Shown: positions 16,028-24,840, counted from the stretch's first letter. The stretch is DNA of 64,000 bases from Actinomycetales bacterium (GCA_016711095.1 JADJTP010000003.1:496001-560000); one strand, 5' to 3'. Notes: generated by a model from the sequence alone, not told the origin. Translations and numbers: made by a program.

Positions 16028-17463
16028 CTGTGCCGGCCGTCGGTGCCCCCAGCACGGTGCCCTCGGCTACGACGAGGGCCGACCCGGTGCCTGCGGGCGC
16101 GCCGCCGGGTCCCGACTGCCCGTCGGGGCCTTGCACGAGGACGTCGCCGCGGGCGATGACCCCGCCGCCGAAGACGACGTCGCCGCTTACCCGCAGCGAG
16201 GTGCACTCGCGCAGCGAGGGCACCCCGGCGGGGAAGCGGCGCTCGTAGTCGGGGACGAGGGAGAACTGCGGTCCGAGGTCCACGAGCGGCTCGGGGCGAT
16301 CGGTCGTCGCGAGGATCTGCCAGTCGGAGTCGAAACGGAAGAGGTCCGAGCGCACTAACGTGAGTTCGTTGGTCGTCTTGACCGGCCGGAACCGGCTGCG
16401 CGGCACAAGCATTGCCCGGGAGCCGTCGATCGCTTCGATCGCGGTTCCCATGGCGCACTCCACCTGGATGACCTGGGTCGAGGCACGGTCGGTCGGGTCG
16501 ACGGTCTTGTGGTTGACGATGATCGGCAGCCCCAGCAGCCCGTCGCGATCGGCGAGAAGCCCGGCCACGACGTCGAGGTCGACCCAGAGATTGTTCGCGT
16601 GGAACGTCGGGTGTCGCGTCTCGTCGGCGAAGAAGTGCTCCTCCCCCGGCACGACCATCGCGTTGTCGCGCAGGACCGTCCGACCATCCGACCGTCGCCG
16701 GGCCAGGTGCCCACCCTTGCGGTCATTGACGGTGCGCTCACACACCTCGGCGAGATAGGGCGCCTGTTCGCGCAGCAGCCACGCAGCGATGTCGGGGTCG
16801 CAGGTCGCGCCGAGATTGTCGGCGTTGGACAGGAACGCATAGCGGATCCCGCGCGCCCGCAAGGCATCCAAGCAGCCCGGTGCGCTGCAGCGAGAGATAG
16901 ACCTCGCCATGACCCGGCGGGCACCACTGCAACTCGGGGTCGGCCGGCCAGTCGACCGGGCTGAGATCGTCGGCTCGCAGTTTGGGCTCGGCACTCTGCA
17001 CGAAACCCAACGGCAAACCCTCCACCGCCAACTGCGGGTATGCCGCGAGGATCGCGTCGGTCTCCGCCTGGGTGTGGAAGGAGTTCATGAACAGGATCGG
17101 CAGCGGCGCGGCATACCGTTCGCGCAGGGCGAGCACCTGCCGGGCGATGACGTCGAGGAAGGTGAGCCCGTCGCGCACCGCGAGAGCCGATTTCGCCCCG
17201 TCCAGGCCCATGCTCGTGCCGAGACCGCCGTTGAGTTTGACGATCACGACGCGGCGTAGGGCCTCGGCACGTTCGGCGTCGTTCACCGCGATGCCAGCCA
17301 GGGCGGGCAACCCGGCCAGGGGCTCGATGGTGCTCTCGGGGATCGTCCCCGACGCGCCCGCCTCGAGCTGCCGGTAGTAGTTGGCGAACACCCGCACGGC
17401 GCCCTCATCGATCCCCCGGGCTCGCATGCGTCGAACCGCCTCGCGCAGTCCGACCTCGCTCAT
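16020..17463 (-). CDS. UTP-glucose-1-phosphate uridylyltransferase (UDPGP family), one-base frameshift
   Basis: The eukaryotic-type UDP-glucose pyrophosphorylase family (not GalU-type), which makes UDP-glucose for cell-envelope and storage glycans. The first frame holds VIVKLNGGLGTSMGLDGAKSAL (UTP loop), PLPILFMNSFHT and WCPPGHGEVY. Then RTGLLG fails and the expected DALRARGIRYAFLSNADNLGA continues in another frame. Removing one base at the CC at 16868-16869 restores 480 residues. Later motifs include KGGHLARRRSDGR, FHANNLWVDL, LPIIVNHKTVDP and ECAMGTAIEAI. The stop overlaps the moeA start by 8 bp. It is divergent from the 5-FTHF cyclo-ligase gene. Confidence 0.88.
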
Positions 17464-17487
17464 CCCGTCAGCCTAACGACGTCGCCC

Positions 17488-17493
17488 TACCCT
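17488..17493 (+). promoter_or_regulatory. -10 box for a leaderless 5-FTHF cyclo-ligase message
   Basis: TACCCT lies 7 nt before the ATG at 17501, the spacing expected if transcription starts at the start codon. No Shine-Dalgarno precedes the ATG. This is a common actinobacterial arrangement. Confidence 0.5.
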
Positions 17494-17500
17494 GAGTGCT

Positions 17501-18112
17501 ATGACCGAGGTGACCGGCGTGCCAGAGGCCAAGCGGGCCTTGCGCAGCCAGATCCGGGCCGCCCGTCGCGAGCGCGTCCAGCGCGTCGACCTGGGCGCCG
17601 CGGCCGGCGCCCTCGCGGACGCCGCGCTGGCGGTGGTTGGCGCGCTGCCGGGCGAAGGCCAGCGCGTATGCCGCGTCGCGGCATACCAGGCGTTGGCGAC
17701 CGAGCCGCCCACGGACGTCCTCATCGCGGCGCTTCGCACGGCGCGTCATGAGGTGATCCTGCCCGTGTTGCAGCCCGATCGCAGTCTCACGTGGGACCTG
17801 GACGGTCGCGCCCTGCCGGCGGACGCGCTTGGCGCGTGTGACCTCGTCCTGGCGCCGGCGTTGGCCGTGGACCAGGGGGGGCGACGGCTCGGGCAGGGCG
17901 GCGGCAGCTACGACCGGGCCTTGGCCTCGGCTCGGACGGGCACGCCCGTGCTCGCCCTGGTCTGGGACGAGGAGGTGCTCGAAGCCGGATCGGTCCCGAC
18001 CGAGCCGCACGACCGGCCGGTCGACGGGGTGCTCACGCCCGCGGGCGGGGTCGTGTTGTTCAGGACCTCGGTGTTCGGGACTTCGGGGTTCAGGGCTTCG
18101 GCACGAGGGTGA
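17501..18112 (+). CDS. 5-formyltetrahydrofolate cyclo-ligase
   Basis: A 203-residue ATP-dependent enzyme that converts 5-formyltetrahydrofolate to 5,10-methenyltetrahydrofolate, salvaging stored folate. Motifs: EAKRALRSQIRAARRER at the N-terminus (ATP and substrate contact), the glycine loop RRLGQGGGSYDRAL near 125-140, and the C-terminal PHDRPVDGVLTP. The tail after LTPAGGVVLF is low-complexity (Phe/Ser/Gly). Its 3' end overlaps the convergent penicillin acylase gene by 23 bp. Location beside the divergent uridylyltransferase and moeA is conserved in Actinobacteria. Confidence 0.9.
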   Translation: MTEVTGVPEAKRALRSQIRAARRERVQRVDLGAAAGALADAALAVVGALPGEGQRVCRVAAYQALATEPPTDVLIAALRTARHEVILPVLQPDRSLTWDLDGRALPADALGACDLVLAPALAVDQGGRRLGQGGGSYDRALASARTGTPVLALVWDEEVLEAGSVPTEPHDRPVDGVLTPAGGVVLFRTSVFGTSGFRASARG

Positions 18113-20726
18113 GTTCGTCGGCCCGGGCGGCCGCGACCGCGCTCGGGGTGAAGGGCCAGGGGAAGGTCTCCCCCGCCGCCCACGCATCGAACTGGTCGAC
18201 GTAGTGCGGGTGATAGGGGTGCCCGCTCTGGCCGCTCTGATTGACCCAGCGGGAGGCGTCGAGGTCGCCGAGGTCGACGACCATCCGCATCGACGGGGCC
18301 CAGTTGACGGCATACCCCTCGGTGGCGTTCCAGCCGTTGGCGTTGACGACTGCTGAGCTGCCTGGCAACGGGACGGGCCCGCGGTTGACCAGTGCCTGGA
18401 TCGGTCCGGGCAGCGACGCTCCGCCCAACACTGGATGGAGCAGGGTCAGCGTGTGCAGTCGTCCCCACGACCAGCTCGACACGTCAGCCCCCAGCGACTT
18501 GGTCAACGCCAGCCGCGCTTCGACCAGGGCGTGGCGCAGGATCTCGTCCCGCCCCTCGACGATCGAGGCGGTGCGCTTGTCGTCCCACCAGTTGCTCGTC
18601 GGCTGGTCCAGCAGCCGGCTGACAACCAGGCGCCAACGGCTTCCGCCGTCGGCACGCAACTCAGCGGGCACTTGGTCGTTGAATGCGCCGTCGAGCAGGG
18701 TGACCCACACCGTGTAGAAGTAGGCGGCGGCGGATGACGCCGATCGCTCCTGCTGGTCCAGCGACGAGCCGGTCGGCGTGGTGTGGTCCCAGGCGCGCAG
18801 CAGGTCCTGGGCGCTCTGGGTGAACGGGTCGCCGGACAGATCGATTGCCAGCAAGGCCGGCACGAGGGTGGCCGCGAACCCGTCGGTGTCGTCGGACTGG
18901 ATCGCCGACATCATCTCCACGGTGAGGGTCCCCGGGGCAGCCGCGGTGATCTGCTCCCGGATCCGTTGGCTGCGCCACCCGGCATCCCACTCGGTCGTGA
19001 GGAAGGGCGGGGTCGTGGCGCTGACCTGCTGGTTGGCCGCGACGATGAAACCGTCGCGCGGGTTGAGCGCCCACGGCAGGTCCTCGAAGGCCACCCACCC
19101 CTGCCAGTCCAACTGCGAGTCCCATCCCGGCACCGGCAGATAGCCGGCCGGTTGGCTCGGCGATGGTGCCCGACGAACCGGGATGAGGCCGGGTGCCTGA
19201 TAGCCGATGTTGCCCACGGTGTCAGCGAAGACGATGTTCTGCGACGGCACGGCGAAGCCCTTCGCCGCGCTGCGCAGCGCCGCCGGATCGCGAGCAAGGT
19301 TGATCGCGAAGAGCGCGTCGGCGCTCGTCGAGGGCACCAGCCCCGTCCAGGCGAGCGACACGGCATAGCTGTCGGGCTGCACGATGCCGTCCAGGACCGC
19401 CCGCTGCCCGACGGCCGCCGGGCCGGACATGACATCACTGACGATCGGCCCGTGGACGGTGCGGCGTGCCGTGAGCGAGACATCCTCGCCGCCGCGCACC
19501 TTGAGGGTCTCCACGCGTACCTCGAGTGGGACCATCGCGCCGTCGCGCAGGTATGCCGCGTCGGTCACCTTTTCGAGGTAGAAGTCGGTGACGTCCGGGC
19601 CGAGGTTGGTGAAGCCCCAGGCCAGGCTGTCGTTGTGTCCGATGACGACCCCGGGCACGCCGGCGAGCGAGAAGCCGGCCACCGCGAAGGGGCATTCGGG
19701 GCCGACGGTGCGGCATTGCAGCCCGACCTGGCTCCAGATCGACGGGATGGCCACCCCGAGGTGCGGGTCGTTGGCCAGCAGCGGCTTGCCCGTGGCGGAC
19801 TTCTGCGGCCCGATGACCCAGGAGTTGGAGCCGCCGCCTTCGCCATGCCCGAGCAGAGCGGTCAGCGCTCCCAACGCTCCTGCGGCAGCCGTCATCGCTG
19901 CGTCGACTCCCGGATCGGCGAGATCCACGACCGGGACGTTCGGGGTCACCGGAGCGAGAAGGGGCTCGGCGGTGAGTGCGGGCGGCATACCTGAGTTGGC
20001 TCTGGAGGTTGTCGGCCAGTCTCCCGCGGACAGGATCGCGCGGTGCTGGTCGGCGGGGTAGGGCGGATAGAGGTCGGCGACGAGCTCGGGGCCGAGGCTG
20101 GCGGTGAGCCGGGCCCGGGCGAGCTCGTCGGCGAAGTTCCCCCGCAGGTCATAGGCCATCGCCTTGAGCCACACGAGCGAGTCGACCGGCGACCACTTCT
20201 GGATCTGATACTCCGGCAGTTGGGCGCCGAGCACGGTGTATTCGACGGCGAGGTTGGCGGGGTCGCCGGCACGGGCCAGGTAGTCGTTCACCCCGTCGGC
20301 ATAGGCCCCGAGATAGAGCCGGGTCGAGGGTGACAGGGTGGGCAGTTCGGCCTCGGCGACCGCACGCCACCCCATCGTCCGCACCGTTCTGTCGACGGTG
20401 AGCCCGGACGCACCGACGAGCTCGGCCAGCGTCCCCGAGGCGATGTGGCGGCGCAGGTCCATGATGAAGAAGCGGTCCTGGGCGTCGACGAAGCCCTGGG
20501 CCCGGAAGAGGTCGCCGGGGGTCTCGGCGGTGATGGTGGGGACCCCGGTGGCGTCACGACTGACCGAAACCCGCGCGTTGATCCCCTCGAGAGCGATCTC
20601 GCCGCCGACTTGTGGCCACGCTCGGCGCACGGTCGCCGTGCCCAGCACGATCGCACCGACAACCAGCGCCACGAGCACCGTTGCCGAGATGAGGACCACC
20701 CGTCGTGCCGTTCCCGCTCGCCTCAC
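18090..20726 (-). CDS. Penicillin acylase family protein (Ntn hydrolase)
   Basis: An 878-residue precursor of the penicillin amidase/acyl-homoserine-lactone acylase family. An N-terminal membrane anchor (VVLISATVLVALVVGAIVLG) precedes the alpha-chain (VSRDATGVPTITAETPGDLFRAQGF). The autocatalytic cleavage site is GGGSNSWVIGP near residue 297; the Ser becomes the nucleophile of the beta-chain. Other family segments are LLANDPHLG, GVPGVVIGHNDSLAWGFTN and NIGYQAPG. It hydrolyses amide bonds of acylated amines; members act on beta-lactams, quorum signals or antibiotics, so the substrate is open. It probably stays tethered outside the membrane. Confidence 0.88.
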   Translation of the reverse strand: MRRAGTARRVVLISATVLVALVVGAIVLGTATVRRAWPQVGGEIALEGINARVSVSRDATGVPTITAETPGDLFRAQGFVDAQDRFFIMDLRRHIASGTLAELVGASGLTVDRTVRTMGWRAVAEAELPTLSPSTRLYLGAYADGVNDYLARAGDPANLAVEYTVLGAQLPEYQIQKWSPVDSLVWLKAMAYDLRGNFADELARARLTASLGPELVADLYPPYPADQHRAILSAGDWPTTSRANSGMPPALTAEPLLAPVTPNVPVVDLADPGVDAAMTAAAGALGALTALLGHGEGGGSNSWVIGPQKSATGKPLLANDPHLGVAIPSIWSQVGLQCRTVGPECPFAVAGFSLAGVPGVVIGHNDSLAWGFTNLGPDVTDFYLEKVTDAAYLRDGAMVPLEVRVETLKVRGGEDVSLTARRTVHGPIVSDVMSGPAAVGQRAVLDGIVQPDSYAVSLAWTGLVPSTSADALFAINLARDPAALRSAAKGFAVPSQNIVFADTVGNIGYQAPGLIPVRRAPSPSQPAGYLPVPGWDSQLDWQGWVAFEDLPWALNPRDGFIVAANQQVSATTPPFLTTEWDAGWRSQRIREQITAAAPGTLTVEMMSAIQSDDTDGFAATLVPALLAIDLSGDPFTQSAQDLLRAWDHTTPTGSSLDQQERSASSAAAYFYTVWVTLLDGAFNDQVPAELRADGGSRWRLVVSRLLDQPTSNWWDDKRTASIVEGRDEILRHALVEARLALTKSLGADVSSWSWGRLHTLTLLHPVLGGASLPGPIQALVNRGPVPLPGSSAVVNANGWNATEGYAVNWAPSMRMVVDLGDLDASRWVNQSGQSGHPYHPHYVDQFDAWAAGETFPWPFTPSAVAAARADELTLVPKP

Positions 20727-20783
20727 CCTGCGAGACTAAGCCACAACCCCGCCCACACCGTGTAGCCGCGAAAGGACGCCCGT

Positions 20784-22343
20784 ATGCCGTTCGAGCGCGC
20801 CGTCCTCGCGCCCGAGGGCGTGCCCGGTCTCGTCGCGGCATACGGGTTGACCGATCTGTCTCGGTCGCTGCTGGTCGGGGCGTTCGTGCTGCTGCTGTCC
20901 CTGCTCGCGGTGCGGGTCTCGGCACGCTCGGGTCTGCCGACGATGCTGCTCTATCTCGGGATCGGGCTTGCCCTCGGCGAGAGTGGCGCGGGCATCACCT
21001 TCAACGACGCCGGGCTCACCCAAGTGCTCGGGTATGCCGCGCTCGTGCTCATCCTCGCCGAGGGTGGCCTGACCACCTCGTGGAGTTCGATCCGCCCCTC
21101 GGTGGCACCCGCCGCCGTCCTGTCCACGATCGGCGTCGCCGTGTCGGTGGCCGTGGTGGCCGGCGCCGGACGCCTGCTGCTGGACCTGTCCTGGCCGATC
21201 GCCCTGCTCGTCGGGGCGATCGTGTCCTCGACCGACGCGGCCGCCGTCTTCTCGGTCCTGCGGACCGTGCCGCTGCCGCAGCGGATCACCGGCATCCTCG
21301 AGGCCGAGTCGGGCTTCAACGACGCGCCGGTCGTCATCCTCGTCACGGCGCTGGCCTTGCAACTCGCCGACATCGAATCGGTGCCGTGGTGGGTGCTGCT
21401 GCTCAAGGCGGTGGCCGAGTTGGCCGGCGGTGTCGCCGTCGGGGTGGGCGTCGGCTGGCTCGGGGGGCGGCTCGTGCGAAGGTTGGCCGGCGGCTCTTCG
21501 GCTCTGTTCGCGATCGGGGTCATCTCGATCGCCGTCCTGGCGTATGCCGCCGCCGCCACCCTGCACGCCTCGGGCTTCATGGCCGTGTATGTCGCGGCCC
21601 TCGTCCTGGGCAACATGGGGCTGCCCAACCGGCCCGCCGTGCACGGTTTCGCCGAGGCAATCGGCACCCTCTCTCAGATCGGGCTCTTCGTCCTGCTTGG
21701 CCTGCTCGCCAGCCCGAGCCGGCTCGACGAGCAAGTCGTGCCCGCCCTCGTCATCGGGCTGGTCCTGCTCGTGGTGGCGCGCCCGCTGTCGGTCTTCGTG
21801 TCCCTGACGGGCTTCAGCGTGCCCTGGCGCGACCAGGTCTTCCTGTCCTGGGCGGGGCTGCGGGGGGCGGTGCCGGTCGTGCTCGCCACAGTGCCGTTGA
21901 CCGTCGGGGCGCCTGGCACGCAGTGGATCTTCGACCTCGTCTTCGTGCTCGTCGTCATCTTCACCCTCGTCCAAGCCCCCACCCTGCCCTGGGTGGCCAA
22001 GGCCCTCGGGGTGGGCGAGTCGGCCCGGCCGCGCAGCGTGGAGGTCGAGACGACGCCCCTGGAAGAGCTCAACGCCGACCTCATGACGGTGCGTGTCGGC
22101 GAGGATTCCAAGCTGCACGGGGTCGAGATCCACGAGCTTCGTCTGCCGGAGGGCGCGGCGGTCACGCTCGTCGTGCGCGGCGGCGCGTCGATCGTGCCGA
22201 CCCAGATGACGCGGCTGCGTCGCGGCGACCAGTTGCTCGTGGTCACCACGGCCGGGGTGCGCTCGATCGTCGAGGCACGACTCGTGCTCGTGAGCCGGCA
22301 GGGGCGGCTCGCCGGGTGGCTCCCGCCGCCCGAGCGCCCATGA
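20784..22343 (+). CDS. K+/H+ antiporter (CPA1, CvrA/NhaP2-like) with TrkA-C domain
   Basis: A 519-residue monovalent-cation/proton antiporter. Twelve or so helices include LPTMLLYLGIGLALGESGAG and the ion-site region VGAIVSSTDAAAVFSVLR followed by ILEAESGFNDAPVVIL, where the acidic pairs match the NhaP-type S(T)D and N/D motifs. A regulatory RCK-C/TrkA-C domain occupies the C-terminal 90 residues (SKLHGVEIHELRLPEGAAVTLVVR and RLRRGDQLLVVTT). The start ATG-CCG at 20784 lies inside a GTATGCCG word. It is divergent from the penicillin acylase gene by 57 bp. Confidence 0.87.
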   Translation: MPFERAVLAPEGVPGLVAAYGLTDLSRSLLVGAFVLLLSLLAVRVSARSGLPTMLLYLGIGLALGESGAGITFNDAGLTQVLGYAALVLILAEGGLTTSWSSIRPSVAPAAVLSTIGVAVSVAVVAGAGRLLLDLSWPIALLVGAIVSSTDAAAVFSVLRTVPLPQRITGILEAESGFNDAPVVILVTALALQLADIESVPWWVLLLKAVAELAGGVAVGVGVGWLGGRLVRRLAGGSSALFAIGVISIAVLAYAAAATLHASGFMAVYVAALVLGNMGLPNRPAVHGFAEAIGTLSQIGLFVLLGLLASPSRLDEQVVPALVIGLVLLVVARPLSVFVSLTGFSVPWRDQVFLSWAGLRGAVPVVLATVPLTVGAPGTQWIFDLVFVLVVIFTLVQAPTLPWVAKALGVGESARPRSVEVETTPLEELNADLMTVRVGEDSKLHGVEIHELRLPEGAAVTLVVRGGASIVPTQMTRLRRGDQLLVVTTAGVRSIVEARLVLVSRQGRLAGWLPPPERP

Positions 22344-22345
22344 GG

Positions 22346-22392
22346 TGTCGACGCGGGTAGTTGTCGACGCGGGTAGTTGTCGACGCGGGTAG
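22346..22392. repeat. Three tandem copies of a 16-bp unit before fmdB
   Basis: The unit TGTCGACGCGGGTAGT begins at 22346, 22362 and 22378, the third copy ending ...GGGTAGACT. Each copy contains the palindrome GTCGAC. The array lies just after the antiporter stop and about 115 bp before the fmdB start, so it may be a repeated binding site; it may equally be a simple duplication. Confidence 0.8.
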
Positions 22393-22508
22393 ACTGGCCC
22401 TTGCGACTCTGGCTGGTCCATGCGCGGGAGCACCTGCCCCGGGCTCGGATATTCAGGTGTCGACGACCCCGTCTCGGCTGTGTGCTCTGACCTGTCTGCG
22501 AGGATTTC

Positions 22509-22880
22509 GTGCCCACCTATGCGTATGCCTGCACCACGTGCGAGCACTCCTTCGACTTCGTCCAGTCCTTCAGCGACGACCCGCTGACGGTATGTCCCGA
22601 ATGTGACGGCCGGCTGCGCAAGGTCTACGGCTCGATCGGCGTGAGTTTCAAGGGTCCGGGCTTCTATCGCACCGACTCCCGGAGCGACAAGAAATCCTCG
22701 ACCGTGAACAACGGTTCGTCGGAGAGCTCAGGGAAGTCGGCGTCGCCCGCCGTCAAGTCGGGGTCATCTGGGTCATCTGGAACGGGCGGATCGTCGGACA
22801 GCGGTTCCGGTTCCGGATCTGGGGCCCCCTCGGTGGGGTCTGGCGCGGGCAAGGCGAGCAGCGCCGCCAAGGTCGGCTGA
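22509..22880 (+). CDS. FmdB-family zinc-ribbon protein
   Basis: A 123-residue protein. The first 45 residues form the FmdB zinc ribbon, PTYAYACTTCEHSFDF and VCPECDGRLRKVYGSIGVSFKGPGFYRTD, with two CxxC pairs. The rest is a Ser/Gly-rich disordered tail. FmdB proteins are small putative regulatory or assembly proteins; their function is uncertain. GTG 22509 is the only start that keeps the ribbon intact. FmdB, the SAF protein and MscL are commonly neighbours in Actinobacteria; here mtnP sits between. Confidence 0.87.
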   Translation: MPTYAYACTTCEHSFDFVQSFSDDPLTVCPECDGRLRKVYGSIGVSFKGPGFYRTDSRSDKKSSTVNNGSSESSGKSASPAVKSGSSGSSGTGGSSDSGSGSGSGAPSVGSGAGKASSAAKVG

Positions 22881-23016
22881 GTCGGCTCGCGCTCGGGGGG
22901 CAGGACCCCAGGCCGCCCGCCGGTCGGGTTGTCCACAGGCCCTGCGCGGATGTCCCACGGTCCACACCCTCGGGCCGCGGCGCGCACGTCACCCGACAAG
23001 GCCCTAGCGTTCTGCC

Positions 23017-23928
23017 ATGACCGCGCCTGCCACCCCCTCCGGCCCCGCCCCCGCCGCCGCTCCCGGCCCCGGACCCGGCCCCGACGCAGCTGAAGCCACC
23101 CCGGGGCTGCCGCGCGCGGAGATAGGCGTGATCGGCGGGTCGGGGTTCTACAGCTTCCTCACCGGTGCGCAGCGCGTGTCGGTCGACACCCCGTTCGGGG
23201 CGCCGAGCGACGACCTCGTCGTCGGACGGCTGGGTGATCGGGACGTGGCCTTCATCGCCCGGCACGGTCACGATCACCGGTTCCCTCCGCACCGGGTCAA
23301 CTACCGGGCCAATCTGTGGGCGTTGCGGTCGCTCGGGGTGCGCCAGGTCGTGTCACCGTGCGCCGTCGGTGGTCTGCGGCCCCACCTTGGCCCCGGCACC
23401 GTCGTCATCCCCGACCAGGTCGTCGACCGGACCTGGGGGCGTGAGCACACCGTCTATGGCGAGGTCGGCGCCGTCGTGCACGTGGGCTTCGCCGACCCCT
23501 ACTGTCCGGCCGGGAGGGCGGCCGCCGCGGCGGCGGCCACTGCGATGGGGGCAAACCACCAGGGCTCCGGCACGCTCGTCGTCGTCAACGGTCCGCGGTT
23601 CTCCTCACGCGCCGAATCGCTCTGGCACCAGGGCCAGGGGTGGGACATCGTCGGGATGACGGCGATGCCCGAGGCTGCGATCGCTCGAGAGCTGGCGATG
23701 TGCTTCACAACGGTGGCGTTGGTCACCGATCTCGACGCCGGCGTCGAGCACGGCGATGGTGTCACGCACAGCGACGTGTTGGCCGTCTTTGCCGACAACG
23801 TGCCGCGTTTCAAGGCTCTCATCGCCGACATCGTCGGCCGGCTCCCGGCGACCGAGCCCGACGGCACGGCCACCTGCGGCTGCCGACGATCACTCGACGG
23901 GCGCACCCTGCCCTTCCCGCTTCCCTGA
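23017..23928 (+). CDS. mtnP: S-methyl-5'-thioadenosine phosphorylase
   Basis: A 303-residue purine-nucleoside-phosphorylase-fold enzyme that phosphorolyses methylthioadenosine, a by-product of polyamine and SAM metabolism, to adenine and methylthioribose-1-phosphate. After a Pro/Ala-rich N-terminal stretch (about 1-32), typical motifs appear: EIGVIGGSGFYSFL, FIARHGHDHRFPPHRVNYRANLWAL, NGPRFSSRAESLWH and GMTAMPEAAIARELAMCF, with VALVTDLDAGVEHGDGVTHSDVL near the end. It might instead prefer another 6-oxo- or 6-aminopurine nucleoside. A later start near residue 34 cannot be excluded. Confidence 0.88.
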   Translation: MTAPATPSGPAPAAAPGPGPGPDAAEATPGLPRAEIGVIGGSGFYSFLTGAQRVSVDTPFGAPSDDLVVGRLGDRDVAFIARHGHDHRFPPHRVNYRANLWALRSLGVRQVVSPCAVGGLRPHLGPGTVVIPDQVVDRTWGREHTVYGEVGAVVHVGFADPYCPAGRAAAAAAATAMGANHQGSGTLVVVNGPRFSSRAESLWHQGQGWDIVGMTAMPEAAIARELAMCFTTVALVTDLDAGVEHGDGVTHSDVLAVFADNVPRFKALIADIVGRLPATEPDGTATCGCRRSLDGRTLPFPLP

Positions 23929-23940
23929 GCCGGGTGAGTG

Positions 23941-24636
23941 ATGTCCGGTCAGCCCGAGCTGACGGGTGACCGGCCCGGCCAGGCAAACTCCGCCCCGCAA
24001 CCACCCCTGCGCTCGCGAAGATCACTGTTTATGCGGGCTCGACTGCGGCGCTGGGCGTCGGCTGCGCTGCTCGCTCTGGCCGGGTGGCTGGCGGTCTCGG
24101 CACTTACCCCGCGGCCGATGGATCCCGGGGTGGAGGTCTTCGTCGCGGCGCGCGAGCTCGCTGTCGGGGCGCGACTTACCGCCGCCGACGTCGGCCTGGC
24201 CCGGATGCCGTCGGGGTCGGTTCCCGGATCGGCGCTGCGCCCCCCGCTGTCGCCCGAGGGCCGGGTGCTCGCCGCACCGATCGGTGCCGGCGAGCCGTTC
24301 ACCACCCACCGGCTCCAGGGACCGGGGCTGCTCACCGGTTACCCGACCGGGTCGCTGGCGGTGTCCGTACCGCTAGCCGACCCCGGGCTGTTGGCCGCGC
24401 TTCGCCCAGGAGACCGCATCCACGTCTTCGCGGTCGGCACCGGCGCCGCCGTCGCCCAAGGCATCGTCCTGGTCTGCCAGTCGCCCGAGCCCGGAGGCGA
24501 TCTGATGGGGACTGGCGGCGGTGCCGGTCGGCTGGTCGCTGCGGTCGACCCGGCTCAGGCTGCCGCGATCGCCGCCGCCAGCGGTCCGTCAGGCTTGGGC
24601 GCAGGCTTCGTTGTCGCCCTGGCAGCCCAGCCCTGA
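23941..24636 (+). CDS. SAF-domain protein (CpaB/RcpC-like pilus-assembly type)
   Basis: A 231-residue protein with one N-terminal membrane helix (ASAALLALAGWLAVSAL, about 42-58) followed by a SAF domain: VEVFVAARELAVGARLTAADVGLARMP is the usual opening of CpaB/RcpC proteins. A second domain (LAVSVPLADPGLLAALRPGDRIHVFAVG) resembles the RcpC part. It is anchored with the bulk outside. CpaB proteins assist Flp pilus assembly, but no pilus genes are in view, so the role is inferred from family only. ATG 23941 is preferred over the GTG one codon earlier. Confidence 0.8.
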   Translation: MSGQPELTGDRPGQANSAPQPPLRSRRSLFMRARLRRWASAALLALAGWLAVSALTPRPMDPGVEVFVAARELAVGARLTAADVGLARMPSGSVPGSALRPPLSPEGRVLAAPIGAGEPFTTHRLQGPGLLTGYPTGSLAVSVPLADPGLLAALRPGDRIHVFAVGTGAAVAQGIVLVCQSPEPGGDLMGTGGGAGRLVAAVDPAQAAAIAAASGPSGLGAGFVVALAAQP

Positions 24637-24769
24637 AAGTCCGCCGCGCGCTCCACCCCGGCTCCCCCCCCCCCCCCCCCCACCCGCTGCCCCGGCCCCC
24701 CGGCTCCCCACCCCCCCCACCCCCCACCCGGCTCCCCCACCCTCCCCACCCCCACCCGGCTCCCCCACC
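24637..24769. repeat. Extreme C-rich tract with an 18-C homopolymer
   Basis: Between the SAF gene and mscL the + strand carries a run of 18 C (24664-24681), then about 90 bases of almost pure C with a few A, G and T. The complementary strand is G-rich with many G runs able to form G-quadruplexes, while the C strand could form an i-motif. No gene is visible. The exact run length is uncertain, since homopolymers elsewhere in this window appear miscounted. Confidence 0.85.
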
Positions 24770-24840
24770 CGCTATTCGGAGGTTACGGCCCTGTTCGGAG
24801 GCTCCGCGCCCCCGATCAGGAACGGAACCTCCGAATAGCG
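24770..24840. repeat. 15-bp perfect inverted repeat flanking a 41-bp core, upstream of mscL
   Basis: CGCTATTCGGAGGTT (24770-24784) is the exact complement of AACCTCCGAATAGCG (24826-24840). Inside, TTCGGAGG recurs (24794-24801) next to CTCCG. The element could form a strong cruciform or RNA hairpin. There is no T-run, so a standard terminator is not obvious. It may be a small mobile repeat or the leader of mscL, whose ATG lies 185 bp further on. Confidence 0.75.

Noticed and set aside
15113..16869. moeA and the uridylyltransferase as true pseudogenes
   Set aside because: Single homopolymer slips with all motifs intact, shared with four other genes, indicate sequencing error.
22346..22392. Tandem 16-bp units as a CRISPR array
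   Set aside because: Units are directly adjacent with no spacers, and no cas genes are present. The 7-bp array at 62487 fails for the same reason.
20736..22547. 603-codon open frame antisense to the K+/H+ antiporter
   Set aside because: It is the mirror of a well-recognised membrane protein, rich in His/Gln/Arg/Gly/Asp as expected for antisense of high-GC coding DNA, with no domain.
24637..24769. C-rich tract as part of a Pro-rich coding region
   Set aside because: The SAF gene has already stopped at 24636 and no start or motif follows until mscL.
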